Shown here piece by piece: positions 51,930 through 61,577 of a stretch of 64,000 nucleotides of DNA. The notes beneath the pieces were generated by a model, which was not told where the DNA came from, did no database searches, and saw only the letters and a list, made by a program, of their open reading frames with translations. Source of the stretch: Desulfosporosinus fructosivorans (lineage in GTDB: Bacteria > Bacillota > Desulfitobacteriia > Desulfitobacteriales > Desulfitobacteriaceae); the NCBI RefSeq assembly GCF_004766045.1, contig NZ_SPQQ01000002.1, positions 558,001 to 622,000 on the forward strand, given 5' to 3'. Within the stretch, counting starts at the first letter, position 1. Each line of letters opens with the position of its first letter. Both the position numbers and the translations under genes were made by a program.

Positions 51930-52385
51930 ATGCACGTGAATATTGAAACTATCCCATCATTCTCTATTGCGTATATACGACAAGTAGGAGCTTATGGTGC
52001 GGAAAATATCCGGACTATGGGACAATTGAAACACTGGGCGAAAGCAAATAACCTAATGAACAGTAAAGCGGTGATTTTTGGCATTGCACATGATAATCCA
52101 CAAACAACACCACCTGAGAATTGTCGCTATGATGCTTGCCTTCTCCTTGCTGATAAACACTTTCCGGCAAGCGGCAATGTACAGTATGGTGAAATCACCG
52201 GAGGAAAATATGCGATTTTTACAGTGAAACACACAGCCGAAGCTGTAGAGCAGGCTTGGGCAGAAATTTTCCCTGTATTGTCCGAAAGCGGCTATCTTCC
52301 TGACACTACACGACCGATTTTAGAGCGTTATGCGGCTGAAAAGGTTGAGCAGCACCTTTGCGAAATCTGTGTCCCTATTGGTTGA
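51930..52385 (+). CDS. Stand-alone GyrI-like effector-binding protein
   Basis: A 151-aa protein equal to the GyrI/SbmC-type domain: VNIETIPSFSIAYIRQVGAYG, in two parts, FGIAHDNPQTTPPENCRYDACL, likewise, and GEITGGKYAIFTVKHTAEAVEQAWAEI. Such domains bind hydrophobic cations or protect gyrase. It lacks a DNA-binding domain. The ribosome site is a modest GAAAGAGAG. It lies between the two-component system and the mttB cluster, transcribed toward the latter. Confidence 0.85.
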   Translation: MHVNIETIPSFSIAYIRQVGAYGAENIRTMGQLKHWAKANNLMNSKAVIFGIAHDNPQTTPPENCRYDACLLLADKHFPASGNVQYGEITGGKYAIFTVKHTAEAVEQAWAEIFPVLSESGYLPDTTRPILERYAAEKVEQHLCEICVPIG

Positions 52386-52494
52386 TTATTGATTATTGAT
52401 TATAACACGAGATAATTTTATCAGTAAAAAAGGGGAATTTTACTTTAATCGAAAAACCAAGATTATTGGAGGTTTAAAATGCTGCTCTGCATCG

Positions 52495-53979
52495 TTACTG
52501 CTCCGTGCAAGGTCTGAACCGGACGAAACTGTACGGAGCGGATTGAATTCGTCCGTTCAAGCTTTCAATCAATTTACTATCATAACCACATTCAATCAGA
52601 TACTCGACTAACTTTCCCTGTACTTCTGTGGACATTTCAGGCTGACAATAACTCGCTAGCAGCTTGTCTTGCTTAGCCTTAATATTATCCATTAGCTTAG
52701 CGGAAGGATCGCCGCCTACTGCTCCTCTTAAGCTGATATCAGGTAGAAATGGTTCTTTCCTGAAATGCTTCATAGTATGGTCCGAGGTTAAAAACTGCCC
52801 CGCTATACCTACCTCAGTAATCTCATCGACTGCGAGTGTTTCGGCATCGACTTTTACCCCATCAATATAACGTTTGACCATTCCGATGATTTCTAAATCA
52901 GCTATAAACTTCTCATAGCACATCGAGTTATAGCTATCCATGATACCCGAACTTTGGAAAATAAGATTTGTTTTGGCCGAGTAGCTAGCTAGTAAGGTTA
53001 ACATGCTTTCATACCCCGCTTGCACAGACAAGGTCTTTGCATCAGTCAGGGTACCTCCACCCCGGCAGGGAAGCCCATAGGACTTCGCCAAACGAGCTGC
53101 ATATTGATAGGCTAAGGCTCCTTCAGGTGCACCTATGGCAATACTTCCCGTCCTCATGTCGGAGGTGGTTGACTGGGAACCGTAAATTACAGGCGTACCT
53201 TTATTTATCATTTGAGCGACAGCAATACCTGCCAGTACCTCCGCATTGGCCAAGGCAATTGTACCTGCAAGAGTCATTGGCGCTGTTGTCCCGGCCATTG
53301 AAGCGGCGGCAATGACTACAGGCTGCTTGTATTTATTAAACACCATCATTGTTTCCAACATGTTTGTATCAAACTGAAGCGGTGTATTTGTATTAACAAT
53401 CGTCAGACATCTTGGCTTATCCGCCAGAGAGGTCTTACCACCAAACACTATTCCCAACATGTCCATCAATTGTTCGACTTCTTTAGCGGTACCTGTACCT
53501 GTGATGATAACCTTATCGGAAAAGACCATTGTTGCATAAAGCATCAAAGCAATCGTTGAGCGACCGATATCTGTAGGCTGAACGACGATCCCGCCATTTA
53601 CCTTGTAATAGCTTGACTGATGGTAAAGTTTTAGAAAATTTATGTAATCACTCATTAAAGCGGCATGTTTTGTTCCATCAACTTCGCATACGAAGGAGGA
53701 GCCTGACCCTGGGCAAACTTCAACGTGGTCACCCCCAACAACAAAATCATAGTTCGGATTTCTGGCATGCATCTTAAAATGAGTCGGGGCCTTACTGACC
53801 CAATCAATAACCTGTTCCCGAGTAAAGAAAGCAGTCTGTCCTTCAATACGGATCCTATTTTGTCGCATAATTTCTAATACTTTAGGATGATGAAACCTCA
53901 TGCCTGTTTGTTCCAAAACAGCCATTGAGGCTTCATGGATTTTCCTCAGATCATCGTCCATTTCGTCCAATTCAATCAT
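52495..53979 (-). CDS. MttB-family methyltransferase, more diverged member
   Basis: A 494-aa TIM-barrel corrinoid methyltransferase of the trimethylamine methyltransferase (MttB) superfamily. It runs without an in-frame TAG, so it belongs to the non-pyrrolysine branch, which includes glycine betaine, proline betaine, carnitine and gamma-butyrobetaine demethylases. Marks include CPGSGSSFVCEVDGT, KYKQPVVIAAASMAGTTAPM and YGSQSTTSDMRTGSIAIGAPE in parts. The ATG at 53979 follows GGAGGG. It is last in the cluster and clearly unlike the other two, so it may use a different substrate. Confidence 0.88.
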   Translation of the reverse strand: MIELDEMDDDLRKIHEASMAVLEQTGMRFHHPKVLEIMRQNRIRIEGQTAFFTREQVIDWVSKAPTHFKMHARNPNYDFVVGGDHVEVCPGSGSSFVCEVDGTKHAALMSDYINFLKLYHQSSYYKVNGGIVVQPTDIGRSTIALMLYATMVFSDKVIITGTGTAKEVEQLMDMLGIVFGGKTSLADKPRCLTIVNTNTPLQFDTNMLETMMVFNKYKQPVVIAAASMAGTTAPMTLAGTIALANAEVLAGIAVAQMINKGTPVIYGSQSTTSDMRTGSIAIGAPEGALAYQYAARLAKSYGLPCRGGGTLTDAKTLSVQAGYESMLTLLASYSAKTNLIFQSSGIMDSYNSMCYEKFIADLEIIGMVKRYIDGVKVDAETLAVDEITEVGIAGQFLTSDHTMKHFRKEPFLPDISLRGAVGGDPSAKLMDNIKAKQDKLLASYCQPEMSTEVQGKLVEYLIECGYDSKLIESLNGRIQSAPYSFVRFRPCTEQ

Positions 53980-54069
53980 GTGAGAACCCTCCAGTCCATT
54001 TATTTGGTACAACTCACTAACGTTATATTCTATAGCGCAAGATAGGAACCTCCTAACAATGCGCCAGTG

Positions 54070-55488
54070 TTACTCTAATTTTGCTGACCATTTTTCAAGT
54101 TCCATGAGAATCGATTTATTTAGTTGAGGAACCTGATGGCTCTCCATAATATTACTTATCTTTTCTTTCACTTTTTCCTTAATTTGAGATTCGTTAATGT
54201 TCTGCATATCCCGGCTAAATAAACTTGGATACCAAACCTTCTTTATATTAAGCAGGGTATGCAGGTTCGTCAGATAGTCCCCTCCAGGCCCTACTTCCTT
54301 TATCACATCTAAGGCCAGTTCCTCGGCATTTACCTGAACACCTTGGGTATAGTGTTTTAAGCCCTCAATAATCTCATCAGCCAAAACAACTAATTCTGGA
54401 GAGACACTGTTACAATGATCCATTACCCCAACATCATGGACGATATTGGCTTTACTAAGCATTGTGGAGAAAAGTTCCATGGTTGTTTCTGCTACCGCCT
54501 GTTCATCAAGCACCTTAGCATCTGTGCATCCGGCAGTTCCAAAGAAGGGTATACCATAATACGCTGCTAAATCGGAAGACGCTGCGACTAACAAATGAAA
54601 CTCAGGGGCTCCATAACTGCCAATTGTTGAGCGCATGTCAAAAACTGAAGGCATAGAACCATAGATAAATGGACTCCCTTCAGAAACCAACTGGGTAATA
54701 ACCAAACCAGTTAATATATCGGCATTACACTGAGCTAACGTACCGGCAAGGCTCATGGGAGAGGTTCCGCCCATCATACAATAAGGCATATATACCACCG
54801 GAATACGATTTTCTGCACTAATATAGAGCTTCTCCGTACTCTCCTTAGGATGAGCAAGAGGTGGAATTGGATCACAAAGGTAAAAAATAAAGGGTCTTTC
54901 TTGAAGGTTGTTTAATCCACCAGCCACAATGGCAGCGATCTCGATGATATCTTTTAAGGCACCAATATCATTGGTGGAAAAGTTAATGGTTTTGCTGAAA
55001 TGCTTCACTGTCTCCAAAAAAGTGATTTGAGACTGCACTTCAGGCCTCAAATCCGCTGACATTCCTACTGACAAAATAAAGTGGATGTTCGTCAGGTAGT
55101 CGGCCAATTTGCACATCATTGCAGTGTCTTTCCTGAGGAATTTCCGAACCCTTCCCGATAACGGATCAACTAATTCCAATTGGTCAGCATGGGTTCCAAA
55201 GTAAACTGCATTAACATTATTAATTTTAATAGAAGGTTCGCCATCGCGTTTATAAAGTACCAGTTCCTTTGGAACACTCTTAAGGGCTCTTTCCACAAGT
55301 TCTCTGGGGATCAATGTAAATCCTTCGTTGGTCGTTACAGCGCCGTTGTCATGCAACAGCTTAAATGCCCTTGTCCCTTCAATTTTCATACCCACGTTTT
55401 CCATCAGATATAGACTTGCCTCATGAATTTGCTCCGACTTCTCTTGATCGAGGATGGTTAGAGACAAGTTCCGTGTCGATCTACTCAT
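54070..55488 (-). CDS. MttB-family methyltransferase, paralogue B
   Basis: A 472-aa member of the MttB superfamily without an amber codon. It has the family barrel with YFGTHADQLELVDPLSG, PVVYMPYCMMGGTSPMSLAG and YGSMPSVFDMRSTIGSYGAPE. It is very similar along its length to the gene at 56260-57702 and separated from it by the corrinoid-protein gene, so the pair arose by recent tandem duplication. The start follows GGGAGGAAA. It would move a methyl group from an N-methylated substrate to the corrinoid protein. Confidence 0.9.
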   Translation of the reverse strand: MSRSTRNLSLTILDQEKSEQIHEASLYLMENVGMKIEGTRAFKLLHDNGAVTTNEGFTLIPRELVERALKSVPKELVLYKRDGEPSIKINNVNAVYFGTHADQLELVDPLSGRVRKFLRKDTAMMCKLADYLTNIHFILSVGMSADLRPEVQSQITFLETVKHFSKTINFSTNDIGALKDIIEIAAIVAGGLNNLQERPFIFYLCDPIPPLAHPKESTEKLYISAENRIPVVYMPYCMMGGTSPMSLAGTLAQCNADILTGLVITQLVSEGSPFIYGSMPSVFDMRSTIGSYGAPEFHLLVAASSDLAAYYGIPFFGTAGCTDAKVLDEQAVAETTMELFSTMLSKANIVHDVGVMDHCNSVSPELVVLADEIIEGLKHYTQGVQVNAEELALDVIKEVGPGGDYLTNLHTLLNIKKVWYPSLFSRDMQNINESQIKEKVKEKISNIMESHQVPQLNKSILMELEKWSAKLE

Positions 55489-55586
55489 TTAATTTCCTCC
55501 CTTTAGGTGGTTGCCGATCGACTGCCGATCAAGGAGTATGAGTCAATTCGACAACCACACCCACCCACGACATTAGTAAAACAGGT

Positions 55587-56222
55587 TTATAAACAGAGTA
55601 TTTTTTTACACAGATCAGCAGCAGATCCAGCGTCAGGTGCATACCCATCAGCACCAATTTGGTCAGCAAAGTCCATGGAGACGGGTGCGCCGCCAACAAT
55701 AATTTTCAGTTTATCTTTTAGGCCTTCTTCCTGGAGGAGCTCAATCGTCTCTTTCATCGCAGTCATCGTCGTTGTAAGCAACGCAGATAAAGCTACAATG
55801 TCTGGGTTATGCTCTTTTACGGCCTGAACAAATTGTTCAGGTGAAATATCCACACCGAGATTAATGACCGTGAAGCCGGAACTTTCTAACAGCATTCCTA
55901 CTAAATTTTTGCCGATATCATGAAGGTCACCTTTCACAGTACCTAATACTACTTTTCCAAAGCTAGGCATATCAGTTTCAGCAATCAAAGGTCTGACGAT
56001 TTCGATTCCTGCGCTCATGGCCCGCGCTGACATCAGCACTTCAGGAACAAACATATCCCCAGCTTTGAAACGAGTTCCAACAACACTCATGCCTGCAATT
56101 AAGCCCTGGTTAATGATTTCTAACGGGTTTACACCCTGAGCAGTTAAAGACTTGACTTGCTCCCGAACTTGAATCTCCGCGCCTTCAATTACATATTGAG
56201 CGAGATCCGCAAAACTTGACAT
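55587..56222 (-). CDS. Corrinoid (methyl-carrier) protein
   Basis: A 211-aa B12-binding protein with the helical cap (about 1-90; INQGLIAGMSVVGTRFKAGD, FVPEVLMSARAMSAG) and the Rossmann domain that carries the lower-ligand His in GDLHDIGKNLVG (DxHxxG), followed by SGFTVINLGVD and IIVGGAPV. It accepts methyl groups as methyl-Co(III) from the MttB enzymes beside it. The usual partners, an activating ferredoxin (RamA) and a second methyltransferase to tetrahydrofolate, are not in the window. Two MttB genes flank it directly. Confidence 0.95.
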   Translation of the reverse strand: MSSFADLAQYVIEGAEIQVREQVKSLTAQGVNPLEIINQGLIAGMSVVGTRFKAGDMFVPEVLMSARAMSAGIEIVRPLIAETDMPSFGKVVLGTVKGDLHDIGKNLVGMLLESSGFTVINLGVDISPEQFVQAVKEHNPDIVALSALLTTTMTAMKETIELLQEEGLKDKLKIIVGGAPVSMDFADQIGADGYAPDAGSAADLCKKILCL

Positions 56223-56259
56223 AGAGTACCTCCTAAATTATTAATCCGTTATTCTAATT

Positions 56260-57702
56260 TCATTGGGCAGTTGGTTGATACGTTTCCAATTTTACATTCC
56301 ATTTTTCGAGTTCCATGAGAATAGTTGCATCTAGTTGAGGGACCAGATGGCTCTCCATAATACTTCTGATCTTTTCTCTCACTTTTCCCTTAACTTGAGA
56401 TTCGTTACTGTTCTGCATATCCCGGCTAAATAAACTTGGATACCAAACTTTTTTGAAATTATTCAGAGTATGTATATTCGTCAGAAAATGACCTCCAGGT
56501 CCTACTTCCTTTATCACATCTAAGGCAAGTTCCTCTGTATTCACCTGAACACCTTGGGTGTAGTGTTTTAAGCCCTCGATAATCTCATCAGCCAAAACAA
56601 CTAATTCTGGAGAGACACTGTTACAATGATCCATTACTCCAACATCATGGACGATATTGGCTTTACTGAGCATTGTGGAGAAAAGTTCCATAGTCGTTTC
56701 TACTACTGCCTGTTCATCAAGCACTTTAGCATCTGTGCATCCGGCAGTTCCAAAGAAGGGTATACCATAATACGCTGCCAAATCGGAGGACGCCGCAACT
56801 AACAAGTGAAACTCAGGTGCCCCATAACTTCCGATTGTTGTCCGCATATCAAAAACTGAAGGCATAGAACCATAGATGAATGGAGCACCTTCAGAAACCA
56901 ACTGCGTAATAACTAACCCAGTTAACATATCAGCGTTACACTGAGCTAGGGTCCCGGCAAAGCTCATAGGAGAGGTCCCGCCCATCATACAATAGGGCAT
57001 ATAGACCACTGGAATACGATTTTCTGCGCTAATATAAAGCTTTTCCGTACTCTCATTGGGATGAGCAAGAGGTGAAATTGGCTCACAATAATTAAAAATA
57101 AAGGGTTTTTCTTGAAGGTTTTTTAATCCCCCAGCCACAATAGCTGCGATCTCAATAATATCCTTTAGGCCTTCAATATCATTGGTAGAAAAGTTAATAG
57201 TTTTACTGAAATGCTTAACTGTCTCCAAAAACGTGATTTGAGACTGCACTACAGGTCTTACATCCGACGACATACCCACAGACAAAATAAAGTGGATGTT
57301 CGGCAAGTAGTCGGCCAACTTGCACATCATGGCAGTATCTTTTCTAAGGAATTTCCGAACAATTCCAGACAATGGATCAACTAGTTCCAATTGATCAGCA
57401 TGTGTGCCAAAATATACAGGATTATCATTGTTAATCTTCATAGAAGGTTCACCATCGCGTGTATAAAGTACCAGCTCCTTTGGTACACTTTTCAACGCTC
57501 TCTCTACAAGACCCCTGGGAATTATAGTAAGGCCATCACCGGTCGTTACAGCGCCGTTGTCGTGTAACAACTTAAGCGCCCGTGTGCCTCCAATTTTCAT
57601 GCCCACATTTTCCATCAGATGCAAACTTGCCTCATGAATTTGCTCAAACTTCTCTTGGTCGAGGATGATAAGCGACAAGTTGCGTTTCGTTGATGTGCTC
57701 AT
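56260..57702 (-). CDS. MttB-family methyltransferase, paralogue A
   Basis: A 480-aa MttB-superfamily protein without an in-frame TAG, nearly the same as the gene at 54070-55488 except for scattered substitutions and a few extra C-terminal residues (LETYQPTAQ). Substitutions near the barrel (YCEPISPLAHPNES in place of LCDPIPPLAHPKES) might tune substrate choice. The start follows a run of G. It is the first of the three methyltransferases in transcription order, directly after the racemase-like gene. Confidence 0.9.
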   Translation of the reverse strand: MSTSTKRNLSLIILDQEKFEQIHEASLHLMENVGMKIGGTRALKLLHDNGAVTTGDGLTIIPRGLVERALKSVPKELVLYTRDGEPSMKINNDNPVYFGTHADQLELVDPLSGIVRKFLRKDTAMMCKLADYLPNIHFILSVGMSSDVRPVVQSQITFLETVKHFSKTINFSTNDIEGLKDIIEIAAIVAGGLKNLQEKPFIFNYCEPISPLAHPNESTEKLYISAENRIPVVYMPYCMMGGTSPMSFAGTLAQCNADMLTGLVITQLVSEGAPFIYGSMPSVFDMRTTIGSYGAPEFHLLVAASSDLAAYYGIPFFGTAGCTDAKVLDEQAVVETTMELFSTMLSKANIVHDVGVMDHCNSVSPELVVLADEIIEGLKHYTQGVQVNTEELALDVIKEVGPGGHFLTNIHTLNNFKKVWYPSLFSRDMQNSNESQVKGKVREKIRSIMESHLVPQLDATILMELEKWNVKLETYQPTAQ

Positions 57703-57751
57703 TTATTTGCCCCCCCATAAGATTTATTACAAGTTGTATTATGAGTACTAT

Positions 57752-58543
57752 TTAGACATGTCCATAGTAGTCACGATGTACAGTCACAGAGTAAGCATAG
57801 TCCAATAATGTTCCCCAACTAAAAACCGGTAGTTCTACCTCTCTTTGAATTGCTCGGGCAAAAGGCTGCATACCTGTACACTCTAAGACGATTGCCCCTA
57901 TATCCACATGTTTGTCCTTAAACTTTTTGGCAGCCTCAATCATTTGCTGCTCTGCCTTATCGTAATAGGCGTTGGGACATGCAGGCCGTTTGTCAGGGTT
58001 CCATAAATTGTCGAACTCAGTACAACCATACTCATCCTGAGCCCCTCCAATAACATAATTGCTGTCACTTCTAATCCCGACATTCTCTAAATGTTCCACA
58101 TCTAGGAACTTCTTCTGGGCGCATATTATGCCGACTTGTTTTTTGGGTCCAATAACCAATTGCGCAAACGGAACTTGCAGCAAGCTTGACATAAACACCG
58201 GAATGTCAATTGCTGCTGCCACATCCTTCTGGAAAAAGGCAAAGTATCCACATTCAGCCGCAATTGCCCTGCAGCCCATTCGTTCTAACTTTTTTGCAGC
58301 ATCTATAACAGCTGCTTGACATTTACCTGGATCCTTATCATAAACGAGTGTCTTGTTGGTCACACCTTCTGCAATTTGATACTGTATAGGGTAAGGAAAA
58401 GCACTGGCATTGCGATTGTCCCCTGGAAATCCTGGATATGCATCATTTAATAGAATCATTCCAAGCCCCATACCATAACAAACATGACTTTTCCGTGTTT
58501 TAATATGGTTAATACCCATATCCCGATTTTGTCCGAGAATCAT
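57752..58543 (-). CDS. Aspartate/glutamate racemase-superfamily protein
   Basis: About 263 aa, starting at the ATG at 58543 eight bases after GGAGGT; the longer frame to 58597 has no site. It resembles the Asp/Glu/hydantoin racemase fold, with Cys residues at the two expected catalytic spots (AIAAECGYFAFFQ and IVLECTGMQPFA). It could invert the configuration of an amino-acid-like substrate or product of the methyltransferases. Between the ABC transporter and mttB genes on the same strand, so co-transcribed. Confidence 0.78.
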   Translation of the reverse strand: MILGQNRDMGINHIKTRKSHVCYGMGLGMILLNDAYPGFPGDNRNASAFPYPIQYQIAEGVTNKTLVYDKDPGKCQAAVIDAAKKLERMGCRAIAAECGYFAFFQKDVAAAIDIPVFMSSLLQVPFAQLVIGPKKQVGIICAQKKFLDVEHLENVGIRSDSNYVIGGAQDEYGCTEFDNLWNPDKRPACPNAYYDKAEQQMIEAAKKFKDKHVDIGAIVLECTGMQPFARAIQREVELPVFSWGTLLDYAYSVTVHRDYYGHV

Positions 58544-58625
58544 TTTTGATACCTCCACAGTTGATTTAAACACTACAAAATTGTCAATACGATTCATATT
58601 TTAGTGAAATTAGTAACAAAGGGGC

Positions 58626-59333
58626 TTAGGCTATACCCATGTACATCTTTCTTATGTGGTCCTCCCCTTGGAGCTGACTACTTGAACCCTCCATGACGAT
58701 TCGCCCCTGTTCCATGACATAGGCACGATCTGCAACTGTCAAAGTTGTGTTTACATTCTGCTCTACGATTAAGACCGTAACCTTCTCTGCACTCAATTTC
58801 TTGATCGTCTCAAAGACCGCGAGTACATTCTGAGGAGCTAACCCCATAGAAGGTTCATCCAGAATCAACATTTTAGGGTTTGACATAATCCCCCGAGCGA
58901 TGGCAAGCATTTGTCTTTCGCCGCCACTCATGGTACCGGCATATTGTTTCTTTCTTTCAGCTAAACGTGGAAATAGTTCAAAGACGCGATTAAATGTTTC
59001 CTTAATGATTTTTTTATTTCGGATTGTATACGCCCCTAATAAGAGATTTTCCATCACTGTCATTGCAGGAAATAAATGTCGTTCCTCAGGAACGAAGGCT
59101 AATCCCAGTTTGGTCAATTCATGTATGGGCTTGCCTGTTATGTCTTGTCCCAGAAACATAATCTTTCCTCTTTTAACTGAGACTAGGTTCATAATGCTTT
59201 TCAGCATTGTCGTTTTCCCTGATCCATTAGGACCTAACACTGCGACAATTTCTCCTTCTCCAATATTCAGCGAGACATCCCACAATACTTGAAGGTTGCC
59301 ATACGAAGTATCAATCCCACTAATTTCCAACAT
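58626..59333 (-). CDS. livF: Branched-chain amino acid-type ABC transporter ATPase (LivF)
   Basis: A 235-aa ABC ATPase: Walker A GPNGSGKTTM, signature MSGGERQM, Walker B MLILDEPSMGLAP, and the LivF-like QDITGKPIHELTKLGLAFVPEE, in two parts. The ATG at 59333 follows GGAGG. It pairs with LivG and energises import through LivHM. Confidence 0.93.
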   Translation of the reverse strand: MLEISGIDTSYGNLQVLWDVSLNIGEGEIVAVLGPNGSGKTTMLKSIMNLVSVKRGKIMFLGQDITGKPIHELTKLGLAFVPEERHLFPAMTVMENLLLGAYTIRNKKIIKETFNRVFELFPRLAERKKQYAGTMSGGERQMLAIARGIMSNPKMLILDEPSMGLAPQNVLAVFETIKKLSAEKVTVLIVEQNVNTTLTVADRAYVMEQGRIVMEGSSSQLQGEDHIRKMYMGIA

Positions 59334-59378
59334 TGCCTTACCTCCAATCAAGCTTAATCAAGGAAAGGACATAATATT

Positions 59379-60101
59379 TTAGAGAACATATTTTGCCCCC
59401 AAGTAAGCCTCTAAAACTTTTTCGTTCTCCATAATTTCCTTGGGCGTACCTTCCGCAATCTTCTCACCAAAACAAAGAACAGCAATCCTGTCACATACAT
59501 CCATAATTAGCTTCATTAAGTGCTCAACCATGATAATGGTGGTTCCGTCCTCCCGTATTTTTCTAATCAATATGGTCAGATCTATCAATTCTCCAGGAGT
59601 TAAACCTGCTGCTACTTCGTCTAACAAGAGAAGTTTACAGTTTGTTGCTAAAGCCCGCGCTAACTCTAACCTCTTGAGTTGTATAGTGTTTAAATTCCCA
59701 GCTAATGTATCGTGAGACAGAGGAAACTCGACAAAGTTCAGCATCTCTGCGGCCATTTCTGCAGGCTTAGAATAGGGCCGTCGATTTCCAAACACAGAAC
59801 CTACCATTACATTTTCCAAGACGCTCATGTTCTGGAACGAATGAACAATTTGAAATGTTCTAGCCATCCCGGTATGACAAATTTTATCTGCTCTAAACCC
59901 TGTAATATCTTGACCCCTGAAAAAAACCTTTCCGGCTTCCGGCGGATGCACTCCCGCGATGGTATTTAGCAAGGTTGTCTTTCCAGCCCCATTAGGACCA
60001 ATTAATCCGTAGATTTGCCCCTCTTCAACCTGTAGGCTAACGTTATTAACTGCCTTTAATCCACCAAATCTTTTGCAAACGTCCTTCGTTTCCAATATCA
60101 T
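59379..60101 (-). CDS. livG: Branched-chain amino acid-type ABC transporter ATPase (LivG)
   Basis: A 240-aa ABC ATPase: Walker A GPNGAGKTTL, a variant signature (NLNTIQLKRLELARAL; the usual LSGGQ is replaced by LNTIQ), and Walker B KLLLLDEVAAGL. The D-loop and switch His (MVEHLMK) are present. The unusual signature is typical of LivG/BraF proteins to some degree, but here LSYG has become LNTI. Start at the ATG at 60101, or GTG at 60110. Confidence 0.92.
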   Translation of the reverse strand: MILETKDVCKRFGGLKAVNNVSLQVEEGQIYGLIGPNGAGKTTLLNTIAGVHPPEAGKVFFRGQDITGFRADKICHTGMARTFQIVHSFQNMSVLENVMVGSVFGNRRPYSKPAEMAAEMLNFVEFPLSHDTLAGNLNTIQLKRLELARALATNCKLLLLDEVAAGLTPGELIDLTILIRKIREDGTTIIMVEHLMKLIMDVCDRIAVLCFGEKIAEGTPKEIMENEKVLEAYLGAKYVL

Positions 60102-60144
60102 AGCTACCACCAGCTTCTTTATAATTTTCCATACTTTTGAGTGA

Positions 60145-60190
60145 GAATGGAGGAGCGTTCGGTAAGTAGCATGTTACGCTCCGCCCATTC
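60145..60190 (-). other. Hairpin after the binding-protein gene
   Basis: GAATGGAGGAGCGT pairs imperfectly with ACGCTCCGCCCATTC within 60 bp of the binding-protein stop. Such a structure often stabilises the upstream message or causes partial termination. Confidence 0.6.
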
Positions 60191-60200
60191 TAAATAGTAA

Positions 60201-61521
60201 TTATTTTAGATTAGCGGGAATTTTCAAGTCTGCATCTTTAAAAGCTTCAGGCCAAATTACATTGGGCTTTCCTCCAAAATATTGAACCACAGGAAACATG
60301 TAATGTTCTCCATCAATCACTGGATCGGGGAAGGTCTCCGGAGTATACTTATATTCTTTCATTAGAATTCCATCCTTGTAACTTAATTGGCCTGTCATAA
60401 CTTTTTCTTTGCCCGTTTTAAATAGATTTTCTGTAGTGATCGCTCCATAGTCTTTTTCAGTTGCTTCCAGTACTTTAATCAAGAATTTAGTGTAATCATA
60501 TGACATACCCGCTACAGCGGCACCTGGTTCATAATTATACTTAGCCACAAAAGCAGCTTGGAATTTTTTAGCTTCGGGTGTCGTCCATTGTGGTATTTGA
60601 TCGATAACGTAATCTGATGCGTCACCAGTTAACTTATACCATTCTCCTACCCAACCTAATCCGTCACTTGCTATCAAACTTTTTAAACCAACTTCTCTTG
60701 ATTGTTTAATGAGTGAGGAAACCGAGGAAGGATCAGACATCGTACCAGCTACCAAGGAAACATTTAAGCCTTTTAATTTGTTTAACAAAGGATAAAATTC
60801 CGTTTCTCCGAGGCCCACCCATTCGGTAGTAACAACCTCCCAGCCAGCCGCTTTATACTGCTCACCTAATGCTGCGCAAAAACCTCTACCCCAGTCATTG
60901 TCAACTCCAAATAATGCGACTTTCTTAATTTTCTGGTTTCCAGAGACCTTTCTTTATGGCTTCCTCAACGGCACTAACATAGCCAATACTTAACTTTTCT
61001 GGTGTAGGCCAAGCCTTCCCCATCCAATAGGCATATTTTTCCGGATCAGATTTGTACTTTTGGTTAACCACATCTGTTGCTCCATAAGAGAAAAAGTGAG
61101 GCATTTTATACTTAGCTGCTACCTCCATACAGGAAACTGAAACCCAACTGTGCCAGTCCATAAATCCTACAGTAATCTTGTCATTAACAATGGCACTTTC
61201 GTAAGCCCGGGCTCCCTTTTCCGCATCTGATTCACTGTCAATCCATTTGAATTCAATGGGATGTTCTCCTACTTTATTATTAATTTCACCGAAGGCCATA
61301 TTTATCGAATCTTTGAATTCTTGCCCTGTCCGAGCCGCAGGTCCAGTTAAAGGTGCAATTATACCAATTTTAATAACACTGTTTGGCGCGGCTGATGCCG
61401 CTGGTGTAGTCTCACTCGCCGGCTTTGCACCACCGCATCCTGTCAGAGTAAGACTAAGGAGTAATGCTGTCGTCAAGGCAACCACAAATTTACGTGATTT
61501 TTTGAACAAAAATGAATTCAA
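60201..61521 (-). pseudogene. livK: Branched-chain amino acid-type ABC binding lipoprotein, frameshifted (LivK-like)
   Basis: An exported binding protein split into two frames. The first part (61521-60925, 198 aa) has a signal with lipobox LTGC, then IKIGIIAPLTGPAARTG; it ends early at KGLWKPEN. The second part continues in another frame from about 60940: KKVALFGVDNDWGRGF, AALGEQYKAAGWEVVTTEWV, and on to 60201. Joined, they make a normal protein of about 435 residues. One extra or missing base within the CCAGAAAATTAAG stretch near 60930 explains it. The start is TTG at 61521 after GGGGAGG. A sequencing error, a true mutation or recoding are possible. Confidence 0.9.
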
Positions 61522-61577
61522 TTTTAAAGCCTCCCCTTGTTTTTAATTCAGATTGGTTCACAATCCTAACTCATTTG

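Noticed and set aside
52396..52611. 71-aa plus-strand ORF overlapping the end of an mttB gene; a second frame starts at an ATG after GGAGG near 52479
   Set aside because: The frame after the good ribosome site stops after twelve codons, and the longer ORF is mostly antisense to mttB.
52495..57702. Possible pyrrolysine-containing MttB genes
   Set aside because: All three MttB frames run to full length without an in-frame TAG, so they are of the non-pyrrolysine type.
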